DNA of 64,000 nucleotides, from positions 186,001 through 250,000 of the forward strand of contig JAFUOO010000011.1 of NCBI GenBank assembly GCA_017472685.1, read 5' to 3'. A program made the position numbers and the translations under genes. Positions 52,355 to 61,023 of the stretch are shown here, piece after piece. How positions within the stretch are numbered: the first letter of the stretch is position 1; every line of letters starts with the position of its first letter. Below the pieces are notes generated by a model that saw only the letters and a program-made list of their open reading frames with translations, had not been told where the DNA came from and made no database searches. The DNA comes from Clostridia bacterium (GTDB lineage Bacteria; Bacillota; Clostridia; UMGS1883).

Positions 52355-52495
52355 ATGAAAACTAACAGAAACGAAGAATTTATTATTACGGACGGTTACC
52401 TCATTGTTATGGAAGCAAAAAGACAGAGAGAGGAAAGAAACAAATTCATATGGGATGTGGAGGATGATTCCTATTACTTTGAGGAACGTTTTTGA
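52355..52495 (+). CDS. 46-residue charged small protein
   Basis: ATG 52355 is preceded by AAAGGGG at good spacing. The peptide starts MKTNRNEEFIITDGYLIVME and continues with alternating basic and acidic residues to EDDSYYFEERF. It has no membrane segment or known motif. A longer upstream frame exists but lacks a ribosome site. It sits just before the SRP RNA promoter. I do not recognise it; it looks translated rather than random because of the ribosome site and composition. Confidence 0.5.
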   Translation: MKTNRNEEFIITDGYLIVMEAKRQREERNKFIWDVEDDSYYFEERF

Positions 52496-52504
52496 AAAAA
52501 AGTA

Positions 52505-52533
52505 TTGATAATCGGGGAAATATAGTGTATAAT
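52505..52533 (+). promoter_or_regulatory. Promoter of the SRP RNA gene
   Basis: TTGATA (52505-52510) and TATAAT (52528-52533) are 17 bp apart, seven bases before the predicted RNA start. Confidence 0.85.
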
Positions 52534-52539
52534 AATGAA

Positions 52540-52807
52540 GTCGTACTAACCGGGGAGGCAGCGGTGCCCTGTATCCGCAAACCGCTATAGCGGAGGCCAA
52601 TTCCCCAATTGAGGTGCTTTTTTCGTATGGCTGGTAATTGTAAGTGGTGTTGACAGTCGGGTCTTGCGCAACAGTCGCCCGTGAACCTTGTCAGGCGGGG
52701 AACCGAGCAGCAATAAGCGGTAACGGTTGTGTGCCGTGAGGTCGCCCGATTCGAGCTAACTGCAGTTGTGCCGCATATGGGAAAGTATCGATTTTGGGGT
52801 GTACGGC
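52540..52807 (+). ncRNA. ffs: Signal recognition particle RNA, long Gram-positive type
   Basis: The 5' part (GTCGTAC, then GGCAGCGGTGCCCTGTATCCG) is the Alu-type domain known from Bacillus and Clostridium SRP RNAs. The distal helix carries the universal motif GTCAGGCGGGGAACCGAGCAGC with its GGAA tetraloop. The ends pair (GTCGTAC with GTACGGC, including a G-U pair), giving about 268 nt. The RNA scaffolds Ffh for co-translational membrane targeting. The ends are by pairing and may be off by a few bases. Confidence 0.92.
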
Positions 52808-52854
52808 TTTTTAAATTTGAAAAAGAAATTTCTTTTTCAAATTTAAAAAGCCGT
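52803..52854. repeat. 52-base perfect palindrome at the SRP RNA 3' end
   Basis: Bases 52803-52828 are the exact reverse complement of 52829-52854, with no loop (centre GAAATTTC). It starts in the last bases of the SRP RNA, so it can serve as terminator, but it is longer than needed. It is the first part of a composite repeat that continues to about 52955. Confidence 0.9.
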
Positions 52855-52855
52855 G

Positions 52856-52955
52856 AGGGAATAGTTAAAAGGGAAAAGTGAAGAGGTAATGAAAAGATTT
52901 TTGCAAACGAAAATCTTCCTGACTTATTCCCTGTTTACTATTACTTATTACTTTG
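52856..52955. repeat. Composite intergenic repeat, copy A
   Basis: A GGGAATAGTTAAAAGGG-type low-complexity arm is followed by a hairpin (52894-52917) and CCTGACTTATTCCCT with TTACTATTACTTATTACTTT. The last block recurs almost base for base at 55010-55045. The repeat ends directly before the dnaX ribosome site. Confidence 0.75.
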
Positions 52956-52969
52956 AACGGAGTGAAACT

Positions 52970-54559
52970 ATGGAGTATCAGGCATTGTACCGAAGATGGA
53001 GACCATTGACTTTTGACGATATTGTAGGTCAGAAGCATGTGGCACAGACAATTAAAAACGAAGTATCCTCGGGCAATGTTGGCCATGCGTTTCTTTTCTG
53101 CGGCTCGAGAGGTACAGGCAAGACCTCAACTGCACGCATTTTGTCAAGAGCCATAAACTGCACCAATAATAAGGACGGAAACCCCTGTAACGAGTGTGAC
53201 AGCTGTAAGGGCATTCTGTCGGGCAGTATTATGGACGTTGTGGAGATTGACGCGGCAAGTAACTCGGGTGTTGCAAACATCCGCTCGCTTCGTGACGAGG
53301 CAAACTATGCGGCGGCAAGTGTTAAGTACAAGGTGTACATCATCGACGAGGTGCATGCCCTCAGTAAGGATGCTTTCAATGCTCTCTTAAAGCTTTTAGA
53401 GGAGCCTCCGGAGCATGTTAAGTTTGTGCTTGCCACAACCGAGGCAAACAAGGTGTTGGACACAATATCCTCCCGTTGCCAGCGGTTTGACTTCAATAAA
53501 ATAACAAAGAACGATATTTTCTCTCGCCTTGACGAAATATGCGAGGCGGAAATGATACAGATTGAGCCCGACGCCATCCGTATGGTGGCAGAGGCGGCAG
53601 ACGGCTCGCTCCGTGATGCCCTCAGCATTCTTGAGCCTTGCATTTCGGCAGGAAAGATTGTTGAAACAGAATACGTTAAAACTCTTTTAGGCTTTGGCGA
53701 AAAGAAAAACGTTGCAGCCATTTGCCTTGCTGTGAGCGAAAATGACTCAAGCAGGGTGTTGGACATTATAGAAGAAGTATGTGCATCTGGACGCAATCTT
53801 AACCCCTTTGTTGAAAGTGTTATAAAGGGCTTTCGTAACATAATGGTTTATGCTATAACACGCAAAAAGCCACAAAACGAAAACGACGAGGACTGGGAGG
53901 CACTTTTGCCCGCCGCAGAAAAAATGGGCGTGGACAAGGCAATACTGGCGGTTAATATTTTGTCGGAGGCATACTCCAAGGCAAAATACATGAGCCTTCC
54001 CAGGTATCTTATAGAGGCAAGTCTTTTAAGGCTTTGCAACCTGCGCGAGGAGAGCAGTGTGGAGTCATTAGAGGCAAGGCTTGGCGAGGTTGAAAAGCAG
54101 CTTGCCCGCGGCGTTACGGTTGCTGCGGTGCAGGAGAGTACACCTGCAAAGGAAAAAAAGGAAGAAAAGAAGCCGAGTGAGAAAAAGGCGCCTGCGCCCA
54201 AAAAGGCGGCAGCTGACAGCGAGGCTGTTGCAAAGATTAAGGAAAAGTGGCCCGAAATAATGAGCGCTATTGCAACAGGCGGAAGTCTTAACTTGTACAT
54301 GGCATTGGAAAACAGTGCCTTAAGAAGCTTTGGCGACAAGGTTGCAATTGTGTTTTCTGACGCAATCGGCGGCGTGCTCCGCGACATGATTGAAGGCGGG
54401 CTAAATGAGATAGGCGAAATTATTCTTTCGGAAACGGGGCTGAATGTTCAGCTTACGGTGAAGATGGAAAGCGATTTTGATACAAATACAGCTGCGGGTG
54501 AGGATGACGACCCATTCAACGAGATTGCGTCGCTCCCGTGGGTAACAAGTGAAAATTAA
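52970..54559 (+). CDS. dnaX: DNA polymerase III gamma/tau subunit
   Basis: The 529-residue protein begins MEYQALYRRWRPLTFDDIVGQKHV, the universal DnaX start. It has Walker A GSRGTGKTSTA, the zinc-binding cysteines (CTNNKDGNPCNECDSC), Walker B IIDEVH, and sensor SRCQRF. A lysine/proline-rich tau linker lies near residues 390-420, and a C-terminal domain follows. It loads the sliding clamp as part of the polymerase III holoenzyme. I chose ATG 52970 with GGAG seven bases upstream; the frame extends 27 codons further up, but that part is the translated repeat element. First gene of the dnaX-ebfC-recR cluster. Confidence 0.96.
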   Translation: MEYQALYRRWRPLTFDDIVGQKHVAQTIKNEVSSGNVGHAFLFCGSRGTGKTSTARILSRAINCTNNKDGNPCNECDSCKGILSGSIMDVVEIDAASNSGVANIRSLRDEANYAAASVKYKVYIIDEVHALSKDAFNALLKLLEEPPEHVKFVLATTEANKVLDTISSRCQRFDFNKITKNDIFSRLDEICEAEMIQIEPDAIRMVAEAADGSLRDALSILEPCISAGKIVETEYVKTLLGFGEKKNVAAICLAVSENDSSRVLDIIEEVCASGRNLNPFVESVIKGFRNIMVYAITRKKPQNENDEDWEALLPAAEKMGVDKAILAVNILSEAYSKAKYMSLPRYLIEASLLRLCNLREESSVESLEARLGEVEKQLARGVTVAAVQESTPAKEKKEEKKPSEKKAPAPKKAAADSEAVAKIKEKWPEIMSAIATGGSLNLYMALENSALRSFGDKVAIVFSDAIGGVLRDMIEGGLNEIGEIILSETGLNVQLTVKMESDFDTNTAAGEDDDPFNEIASLPWVTSEN

Positions 54560-54586
54560 CGGTATTTATGAAAGGATGTATGAATT

Positions 54587-54940
54587 ATGGCAAGAGGCGG
54601 TTTCCCCAGAGGTATGGGAGGAATGGGCGGCGGAAATATGAATAATATGATCCGTCAGGCACAGAAAATGCAGGAGGAAATGCTCAAGGCACAGGAGGAG
54701 CTCGGCGAAAAGACTGTTGAAGCGAGTGTTGGCGGCGGTGTTGTATCTGTTGTTGCAAACGGCAAAAAGGAGCTTGTTTCAGTTAACATAAAGCCCGAAG
54801 CAGTTGACCCCGACGACGTTGAAATGCTTCAGGATTTGATTGTTTCTGCTGTTAATGAAGCCATGAGAAAGGCTGACGAAATGGCAGCAAGCAGCATGAG
54901 CCGTATAACAGGCGGAATGAATATACCCGGATTGTTTTAA
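54587..54940 (+). CDS. ebfC: YbaB/EbfC-family nucleoid-associated protein
   Basis: The 117-residue protein has a glycine/methionine-rich N-terminus (residues 1-20), the YbaB core [41 protein letters not shown] and the final helix [12 protein letters not shown]. YbaB proteins bind DNA as dimers and are normally encoded between dnaX and recR, as here. The glycine-rich lead is common in Clostridia. The last five codons lie in the left arm of a perfect inverted repeat (54926-54962). Confidence 0.95.
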   Translation: MARGGFPRGMGGMGGGNMNNMIRQAQKMQEEMLKAQEELGEKTVEASVGGGVVSVVANGKKELVSVNIKPEAVDPDDVEMLQDLIVSAVNEAMRKADEMAASSMSRITGGMNIPGLF

Positions 54941-54962
54941 TCTCAGATTAAAACAATCCGGG
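54926..54962. repeat. Perfect inverted repeat spanning the ebfC stop
   Basis: Eighteen bases from 54926 are exactly complementary to the eighteen ending at 54962, separated by one C. The left arm is coding (end of EbfC); the right arm looks like an inverted duplicate of it. It opens composite repeat copy B. Confidence 0.9.
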
Positions 54963-55050
54963 GAATGCAGAATGCAGAGTTAATGAAAGAATTCCGCAAG
55001 CGGAATTCTACCTGACTTATTCCCTATATACTATTACTTATTACTTTAAA
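54963..55050. repeat. Composite intergenic repeat, copy B
   Basis: GAATGCAGAATGCAGAGTTA is followed by a perfect hairpin GAATTCCG/CGGAATTC (54989-55008) and CCTGACTTATTCCCT plus ACTATTACTTATTACTTT. Its order of parts matches copy A, and it abuts the recR ribosome site. Confidence 0.75.
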
Positions 55051-55067
55051 ACACCGGAGGTGTTTTT

Positions 55068-55658
55068 ATGTATCCTGAGGCTTTGAAATTATTAATAGAG
55101 GAATTTGAGCGTCTGCCCGGCATTGGTAAGAAAAGTGCTGTCAGGCTTGCTTTTCATGTAATGAACATGGAGAAGAGCAAGGCTGAAAGGTTTTCAAAAT
55201 CAATTATTGAGGCGAGGGAAAAGGTGCATCTTTGCAGTGTGTGCCAGAACCTTACCGAGGACGATGTATGCCCTGTGTGCAAGTCACCAAAGCGGGATAG
55301 GAAAACAATCTGCGTTGTGGAAGGTCCCAAGGACATTATTGCAATGGAAAAAACCCACGAATACAACGGGCTTTACCACTGTCTTCACGGGGTTATTTCA
55401 CCCATGGACAATATAGGCCCCGAGGACATTAAGCTAAAGGAGCTTATGGTAAGGCTTACGGGCGAATGCGAGGAGCTCATTTTGGCGACCAACCTTACGG
55501 TAGAGGGCGAAGCAACGGCTATGTATATAGCGCGCCTTGTGAAGCCCATGGGCATAAAGGCTACAAGAATTGCTCACGGTATTCCCGTTGGCGGTGATAT
55601 TGAATTTGCCGACGAGGTTACCCTTGCACGTGCAATTGAAGGCAGAAGGGAATTATAG
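55068..55658 (+). CDS. recR: Recombination protein RecR
   Basis: The 196-residue protein has all RecR parts: an N-terminal helix-hairpin-helix ([15 protein letters not shown]), a C4 zinc finger ([16 protein letters not shown]), a TOPRIM domain ([16 protein letters not shown]) and C-terminal [21 protein letters not shown]-like sequence, here [11 protein letters not shown]. RecR works with RecO to load RecA on gaps. GGAGG precedes ATG at 55068. Its position after dnaX and ebfC is the standard arrangement. Confidence 0.97.
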   Translation: [196 protein letters not shown]

Positions 55659-55717
55659 GAATAAAGTACACTCAGGCTGAATATGATGTCATATACTGAT
55701 AGACAGGACGTGATATT

Positions 55718-55972
55718 GTGTTAAGCCCGGTTAAGAAAATTTTTGAAATGTTTACGGAAATGTTTGCCCCCCAGCAGCAGGAGAAGGACAGCACTGCCGC
55801 AATTCTGGAAAATGTGAAGAGCGAGATACGTGAGATAAGGGCAAATATTGATCAAGTAAACGACAGCGATGTGCTTGATATGTACATATACCGCCTTAAG
55901 GCGGCAGAGGCACAGTACAGGCACCTTCTGAAAATGGCAAAGGAAAACAACAGTAAACAGAAGATAGGTTGA
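55718..55972 (+). CDS. YaaL/DUF2508-family small protein
   Basis: This 84-residue helical protein starts at GTG 55718 (AGGACG upstream). The C-terminal half reads VLDMYIYRLKAAEAQYRHLLKMAKEN, the pattern of YaaL, whose gene follows recR in Bacillus subtilis too. Function is unknown. The family match rests on position and on this motif. It ends five bases before the addA start, so the two are probably co-transcribed. Confidence 0.75.
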   Translation: MLSPVKKIFEMFTEMFAPQQQEKDSTAAILENVKSEIREIRANIDQVNDSDVLDMYIYRLKAAEAQYRHLLKMAKENNSKQKIG

Positions 55973-55977
55973 TGTAA

Positions 55978-58900
55978 ATGGCAATGGAGCTTACAAAGGA
56001 GCAGTTGGCTGCAGTCAATGCCCCCGTGAACGAAAACCTTGTTTCGGCGGCGGCAGGCAGCGGCAAAACAAAGGTTTTAAGTGAAAGAGTTGTTACAAGA
56101 ATTAAAAGCGGCGATACTTCTATCGACCGCTTACTTATTGTGACCTTTACCCGTGCGGCGGCGCTGCAGATGCGCGAAAGGATTGCCAAGGCGTTAGAGG
56201 AGGAGTACAAAAGAACAAAGCTTCATTCTCTCCGCAGGCAACTCTCCATGATTGCAGGTGCCGAAATTTGTACAATTGACTCCTTCTGTATAAATCTTGT
56301 AAAGCGTAACTTCTACAGGGTGGATGTTGCGCCTGATTTTATTATTGCCGATAAAAACGAAATGAAAATCCTCCGTGAAGAGGTGCTTATTGACGTTTTA
56401 GAACAGATGTATGCCCAGGAGGACGAGGGCTTTAAGCTTCTAAGTGGCGGGGTAGGCAACCAGAAAAGCGACGATGAGCTAAAGGACATTATACTTAAGG
56501 CATACATGGCGACACGTGCCTATGCCGACCCCGATAAATGGCTTAATTTTGCGCTCCGCGTGAACAAGGCAGGAAGTAAGGAAAACGACGCTCTTTACAA
56601 AATGCTTGAAGAGGAAATTTCCGATGCCCTCAAGGAAGTGGGCATTATGATTGATAAATATGTGCGTGAAGCGGAAAACAGCGGCATTGAGTCCTACATA
56701 AGTGTGCTTAATCGTGAAAAGGAGCTTTTCGACAGGCACATCAGAAGCTGTGCAATAGATAACTTGGGTACAGCTATGGAAAGCTTCAGCTTCGGCTCCT
56801 TTAGTGGCGGTAAGCGAAAAAGCGAAGAGGGCATGGAAAAGGAAAAGAAGCACTTGCAGAAGCTTCACAAGGAGGCAAAGGACCTTTACAAGGAGATAGA
56901 AGCACTTTATGCCACCTACAGCGACGAAAGGGGCGTTTCTTACCCTAAGATAGAAGCTCTTGTCAGATGTGTGCAGCTTTTTGACAGGCTTTATAACGAG
57001 GAAAAGCGCTCAAGAAAGGTGCTGGAATTTTCCGACTGTGAATACCTTGCTCTTAAAATCCTTAACACAAGCGAGGATGTGTGCAACGAGCTGAGGGATA
57101 AGTACGACGAAATTTACATTGACGAATACCAGGACACAAACCCCTTGCAGGACGAGCTTTTTTTGAAAATGTCCAGAAAAGAGCGCGGAGAGGCAAATTT
57201 GTTTATAGTTGGCGATGTTAAGCAGAGCATTTACCGCTTCCGTCATTCCGACCCGAGAGTTTTTGCCTATAAGGCTAAAACCTTCGGCAAGGGAAACGAT
57301 AGCTGTAAAATGATATTGTCCAAAAATTTCCGTTCCAGGCGTGAAATTATACAAAGCGTAAACTGCGTTTTTGAATGGATTATGCGTGAGGGAACGGCTC
57401 AGGTTGAGTACGATGAGGAGCATGTTCTCAAGCACGGAGCAGATTATTATATAGAATACAATCAGAATAAGTCTGAGTTGTATATATTGAAAAATAAATA
57501 TGAAGATAATGACGAGGATGCACTTCTTCTGAGCGAGCAACGTGAAACCGTTGTTGCGGCAACAAAGATAAAGGAAATGGTTGAAAGTGGCTTTCTTGTG
57601 TCCGACGGCAAAATGGGCATGCGGCCTGTGCGCTATTCTGACTTTGCGGTGCTCTCTTCCAAGATAAACAACAAGGCTGAAGCCATTATGAACGTGTTCA
57701 ACCTCATGGGTGTGCCCGTTTACTGCGAAAGCTCCCAGAATTTCTTTACGGTGCCCGAGGTGCAGACGGTGGTGTCGGTTTTAAGGTGTGTGGACAACCC
57801 CCTTTGCGACATTCCCCTTGCATCCACAATGCGCTCACCCATTTTTGCATTTACGGAAAATGAGCTTGCCCAAATAAGAACAAAGGGCAGAAGCAAGCCC
57901 TATTATGAAAATGTGGTGGAAACGGCGACGGAAAAAAGCCGTCTGGGCAGAAAGTGCAAGCGCTTTCTTGCATCCATTGACGAATGGCGCGAAATTGCCC
58001 AGAGCGTGAGCGTTGAGAAGCTCATAACAAAAATTATTGACGAAAGCGGCTACTATTCCTTTGCGGGAGCCTTGCCCGGAGGTAACGTAAGGCAGGCAAA
58101 CCTCAGACGGTTTATGGCATTGGCAACAGAGTTTGAGAAAAACCGCTTTAAGGGGCTTTACAATTTTGTGCGCTATATTGACAAAACCATTGAGCTTGAG
58201 GGCGAAATTGATGCAGATGTAAGCCACAGCGACGATTCGGTGCTGGTGGCGAGTATTCACAAATCAAAGGGGCTTGAATTTCCTGTTTGTATTGTTATAG
58301 GCTGCGGCTGGAGCTTTAACGATAAGGACTCACAGGGCACACTTGTGCTTAATCCGGAGTACGGCATGGCAATAGCAGAGCGGGAAAAGGAAAGGCGAGT
58401 GAAGTTTAAAACAGCGGAATATACTGCCATTGCGTCAACCATTCTCAGGGATAACCACGCAGAGCAGATGCGTCTTTTGTATGTTGCAATGACCCGCGCT
58501 AAGGAAAAGCTTATTATGATAGGCTCCTCGGATAGCTATAACGAGGACAATGTAGGCAGAGACGAGGCAGCGGGCAAAGGCAGTCTCAGTGACTACAGAA
58601 TAAGAAAAATGAAAAACTATCTTGATTATCTTTGCCCTGCCATTGACGAAAAGCATTGGGATGTGCATTTCGTAAGCACTATGCCGTCCATAGCGGAGCG
58701 CGATAACTGCGTTGTTGAGGTTAGTGGTGAGCACAAAATTGTGGAAGAGGTTATCTACAGATTAAGCTATGTTTATCCTTATGACGGCATAAAGCACATT
58801 CCCTCGAAAATGAGCGTAAGCGAAATTAAGAAAATGAGCACAGAGGACGAGGAAAGTGCGCACTTTTTTGCAGCTGTTCCCGAAAGGCGAGTACCCTCCT

Positions 58901-59415
58901 TTATGAAGGAAAAGGAGGTTTTGAAGGGTGCAAACCGTGGCACGGCGTATCACAGGGTTATGGAGCTTATTGACCTTAAGGAAACAAATGTCATAGAGGC
59001 AATTGAAGGCTTTGTGGAAAAAGGTTTCATGACACGTGAGCAGGCAGAATGCATTGATAAGGCGAAAATTGAAAAGTTTTTAGCGTCACCCATTGCAGAA
59101 AAAATGCGTAAGGCAAAACGGGTAATGAGAGAAGAATCCTTCACAATTATGATTGATGCCAAGGATGTTTACGAAAACGGCGAAAACGAAAAGATATGCG
59201 TGCAGGGAACTATTGACTGTCTTATTGAAGAGGAAAACGGAGATATTATTCTTTTGGACTATAAGACAGATACCTATTCTGACCCCGACGAAATGGTGAA
59301 GCGCTACAAAAAGCAGCTGGATTTGTACGAGGTGGCAGTGTTTAACCGAATGAAGCAGAATTGCGCAAAAAAATGTCTTTACATGTTCCAAAACGGTGAT
59401 ATAATAGACCTGTAG
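55978..59415 (+). CDS. addA: ATP-dependent helicase/nuclease subunit AddA
   Basis: The 1145-residue UvrD-type helicase-nuclease has Walker A AAAGSGKTK, the helicase motif IDEYQDTNPLQ, GDVKQSIYRFRHSDP, SIHKSKGLEFPV, and LLYVAMTRAKEKL. A C-terminal RecB-type nuclease core follows (VQGTIDCLIEE, then ILLDYKTD, then KQLDLYE). AddAB resects double-strand breaks to Chi-like sites and degrades foreign linear DNA. The usual partner addB is not upstream; recR and yaaL are there instead. AddB must lie elsewhere or be replaced. Length and motifs are complete. Confidence 0.95.
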   Translation: MAMELTKEQLAAVNAPVNENLVSAAAGSGKTKVLSERVVTRIKSGDTSIDRLLIVTFTRAAALQMRERIAKALEEEYKRTKLHSLRRQLSMIAGAEICTIDSFCINLVKRNFYRVDVAPDFIIADKNEMKILREEVLIDVLEQMYAQEDEGFKLLSGGVGNQKSDDELKDIILKAYMATRAYADPDKWLNFALRVNKAGSKENDALYKMLEEEISDALKEVGIMIDKYVREAENSGIESYISVLNREKELFDRHIRSCAIDNLGTAMESFSFGSFSGGKRKSEEGMEKEKKHLQKLHKEAKDLYKEIEALYATYSDERGVSYPKIEALVRCVQLFDRLYNEEKRSRKVLEFSDCEYLALKILNTSEDVCNELRDKYDEIYIDEYQDTNPLQDELFLKMSRKERGEANLFIVGDVKQSIYRFRHSDPRVFAYKAKTFGKGNDSCKMILSKNFRSRREIIQSVNCVFEWIMREGTAQVEYDEEHVLKHGADYYIEYNQNKSELYILKNKYEDNDEDALLLSEQRETVVAATKIKEMVESGFLVSDGKMGMRPVRYSDFAVLSSKINNKAEAIMNVFNLMGVPVYCESSQNFFTVPEVQTVVSVLRCVDNPLCDIPLASTMRSPIFAFTENELAQIRTKGRSKPYYENVVETATEKSRLGRKCKRFLASIDEWREIAQSVSVEKLITKIIDESGYYSFAGALPGGNVRQANLRRFMALATEFEKNRFKGLYNFVRYIDKTIELEGEIDADVSHSDDSVLVASIHKSKGLEFPVCIVIGCGWSFNDKDSQGTLVLNPEYGMAIAEREKERRVKFKTAEYTAIASTILRDNHAEQMRLLYVAMTRAKEKLIMIGSSDSYNEDNVGRDEAAGKGSLSDYRIRKMKNYLDYLCPAIDEKHWDVHFVSTMPSIAERDNCVVEVSGEHKIVEEVIYRLSYVYPYDGIKHIPSKMSVSEIKKMSTEDEESAHFFAAVPERRVPSFMKEKEVLKGANRGTAYHRVMELIDLKETNVIEAIEGFVEKGFMTREQAECIDKAKIEKFLASPIAEKMRKAKRVMREESFTIMIDAKDVYENGENEKICVQGTIDCLIEEENGDIILLDYKTDTYSDPDEMVKRYKKQLDLYEVAVFNRMKQNCAKKCLYMFQNGDIIDL

Positions 59416-59444
59416 ACATTGTTTTGATTATAACGGAGGTTAGT

Positions 59445-60089
59445 ATGAAAAAAATATATTGGGTTTTGCTTTTTATTGTTTTGTTTTTTGTCGTATTTGC
59501 AATTTCGGCAGTGACAACATTTGTGTTCACGCTTAACCGTGGTGAAAGCAACCTTGAGGACGCTACCGAGGCTGTTTACACAGGCGGCGCTATTCTGCCC
59601 CAGGGCAATGTTATTGAGGCTGAAACGACCGTTACAAGAGTAACGCCAACCTTAACTGTTGCCGATGCAATTATTGTCCGCGGCATTTACGGCGAAAATG
59701 TGAAAATAGAAGAAAAGTCCTCCATTGACTATTCCGTTTTTGAAGAGGACGAGGAAGACCTTGCAGAGGATGCACTGCTTGATGAAAACGAAGAGCTTGA
59801 GGACGAGGTAAAGGCAGAGGAGGCTCCTCGGGCAGAGGAAGCACCCAAGGCTGAAGAAAAGAAAGAAGAAGTAAAGACCGAAGAAAAAAAGGTGGAGGAA
59901 AAGGCTCCCGAGGTAACGGCTGAGGAAAAAAAGGAAGAAGTAAAGGTTGAAGAGCCTGCTGAGCCGGAGGCTCCCGCAGTTGAGGAAGCGCCCAAGGTGG
60001 AAGAAGCACCTAAGGTTGAAGAGCCCAAGGTGGAAGAAAAGCCTGTGGTGCTTGACCCGAATAAGCAGTACAGCGATACAGGAATATAA
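59445..60089 (+). CDS. Single-pass membrane protein with E/K/P-rich tail
   Basis: The 214-residue protein has an N-terminal membrane anchor (residues 4-29, IYWVLLFIVLFFVVFAISAV). An extracellular-type segment (about 30-95) follows, then a highly acidic tail rich in EEAPKAEE, EEKKEEVK and KVEEPKVEE repeats, ending VVLDPNKQYSDTGI. The tail is low-complexity and likely disordered. No enzymatic motif is visible. ATG 59445 has GGAGG. The short conserved-looking C-terminal tag after a disordered linker could be an interaction motif, but this is speculation. Confidence 0.75.
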   Translation: MKKIYWVLLFIVLFFVVFAISAVTTFVFTLNRGESNLEDATEAVYTGGAILPQGNVIEAETTVTRVTPTLTVADAIIVRGIYGENVKIEEKSSIDYSVFEEDEEDLAEDALLDENEELEDEVKAEEAPRAEEAPKAEEKKEEVKTEEKKVEEKAPEVTAEEKKEEVKVEEPAEPEAPAVEEAPKVEEAPKVEEPKVEEKPVVLDPNKQYSDTGI

Positions 60090-60096
60090 GAATAAA

Positions 60097-60127
60097 AAAT
60101 GCTATTGCAATGTTGCAATAGCATTTT
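60097..60127 (+). terminator. Terminator after the E/K/P-rich membrane protein gene
   Basis: ATGCTATTGCAA pairs with TTGCAATAGCAT around TG, followed by T8. Confidence 0.92.
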
Positions 60128-60132
60128 TTTTG

Positions 60133-60212
60133 TGATATATCTGCGATGTTATATGTGCTTGTGCGCGATATATTTGCTGTTGGCAAATGCGATATGCCCT
60201 GCGGGCGTGAAG
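60133..60212. repeat. Intergenic GATATAT/GATATGCCC repeat element
   Basis: The stretch contains GTGATATATCTGCGATG, GCGCGATATATTTGC and GCGATATGCCCTGCGGGC. It shares these words with 45928-46039 (there in the opposite direction) and 49240-49330. Confidence 0.5.
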
Positions 60213-60213
60213 G

Positions 60214-60786
60214 TTAATGGGTTGTATCTGATTTCTTTTTGAGTTTGAAAGTTTTGATTTTAGTGAAAAGTTTTGTAAGAAAGGCTTTTAAAACTTTATG
60301 GTATTTATAGATTATGAGGGATATTCCCGTAAGCATTAAAATCAGGAAGAAAAGGACTATAAGTTCTAAATTAAAATGAGTAATAAATTTTATGAAATCT
60401 CTTACATAAATAGTGTTATAACCGTCGCTGACGAGCGATTTTACTGACATAGGGACTTTTATAAAACGAGATACAAAGTAGAGTGTAAAAGTGCCCAAAA
60501 ATCCAATTGCGGAAGATAAAATTCCTGCCAATAGCAGTACAACGTTTTTTGTTTTGTCGGGAACGGATGATTTGTGGGTTGGGTTAACCGTTTCTTGGAG
60601 CAGAAGGTAGTCTGTTGTTACGCCAAAAATTTTACTGATGGCAATTATATTCGTTGTGTCGGGAAGGGATTGGTCCAATTCCCATTTTGAAATTGCCTGA
60701 CGGGAAACGTTGAGAAGATTTGCCAAATCTTCCTGACTCATATTTTTTTCTTTTCTGAGATTTTGAAGTTTAGTGCCGAATGTCAT
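60214..60786 (-). CDS. XRE-family regulator with two membrane segments
   Basis: The 190-residue protein has an N-terminal HTH_3 domain (MTFGTKLQNLRKEKNMSQED, then LLNVSRQAISKWELDQSLPD, then GVTTDYLL), normal for Cro/C1-type repressors. Two hydrophobic segments follow (about 82-105 and 140-160), and a lysine-rich cytoplasmic end. Membrane-tethered XRE regulators of this form are common in Clostridia, often beside a transporter they control. Here no such gene is adjacent, and the signal is unknown. ATG 60786 has AGGAG upstream. Confidence 0.85.
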   Translation of the reverse strand: MTFGTKLQNLRKEKNMSQEDLANLLNVSRQAISKWELDQSLPDTTNIIAISKIFGVTTDYLLLQETVNPTHKSSVPDKTKNVVLLLAGILSSAIGFLGTFTLYFVSRFIKVPMSVKSLVSDGYNTIYVRDFIKFITHFNLELIVLFFLILMLTGISLIIYKYHKVLKAFLTKLFTKIKTFKLKKKSDTTH

Positions 60787-60862
60787 ATTGTTACTCCTTT
60801 ATTTTTGATAAGAAGATTATAGCAATTTCGCAGGTTGCATTCAAGAAAACATGGGTGGAATT

Positions 60863-60883
60863 TACGCAACCTCGGGTTGCGTA
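60863..60883. repeat. Hairpin opening a further composite-repeat copy
   Basis: TACGCAACC pairs perfectly with GGTTGCGTA around TCG and is followed directly by GGGAATAGTGAAGAGTGAAT and related sequence (60884-60917). This is the same order as in copies A and B. Confidence 0.65.
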
Positions 60884-60920
60884 GGGAATAGTGAAGAGTG
60901 AATAGGTAATAAGTAAAAAA

Positions 60921-60942
60921 GAGACCTACTTTCGTAAGTCTC
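60921..60942 (-). terminator. Terminator of tRNA-Gly
   Basis: GAGACCTAC and GTAAGTCTC form a stem (one mismatch) around TTTC, flanked by A and T runs, seven bases past the tRNA 3' end. Confidence 0.85.
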
Positions 60943-60948
60943 TTTTTT

Positions 60949-61023
60949 TGGAGCGGAAGACGAGATTCGAACTCGCGACGTTCACCTTGGCAAGGTGACG
61001 CTCTACCACTGAGCCACTCCCGC
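60949..61023 (-). tRNA. tRNA-Gly (anticodon GCC)
   Basis: Reading the minus strand, acceptor GCGGGAG pairs with CTTCCGC, the D arm is GGCTCAGTGGTAGAGC, the anticodon stem-loop CACCTTGCCAAGGTG carries GCC, the T loop is TTCGAAT, and CCA is encoded at the end. The fold is complete. Confidence 0.97.

Noticed and set aside
52889-52969. N-terminal extension of DnaX
   Set aside because: The extra 27 codons are translation of the intergenic composite repeat. The universal DnaX start and a ribosome site are at 52970.
57010-57540. Long antisense ORFs within addA
   Set aside because: The AddA frame carries all helicase motifs across this stretch. The antisense frames have no ribosome sites or domain likeness.
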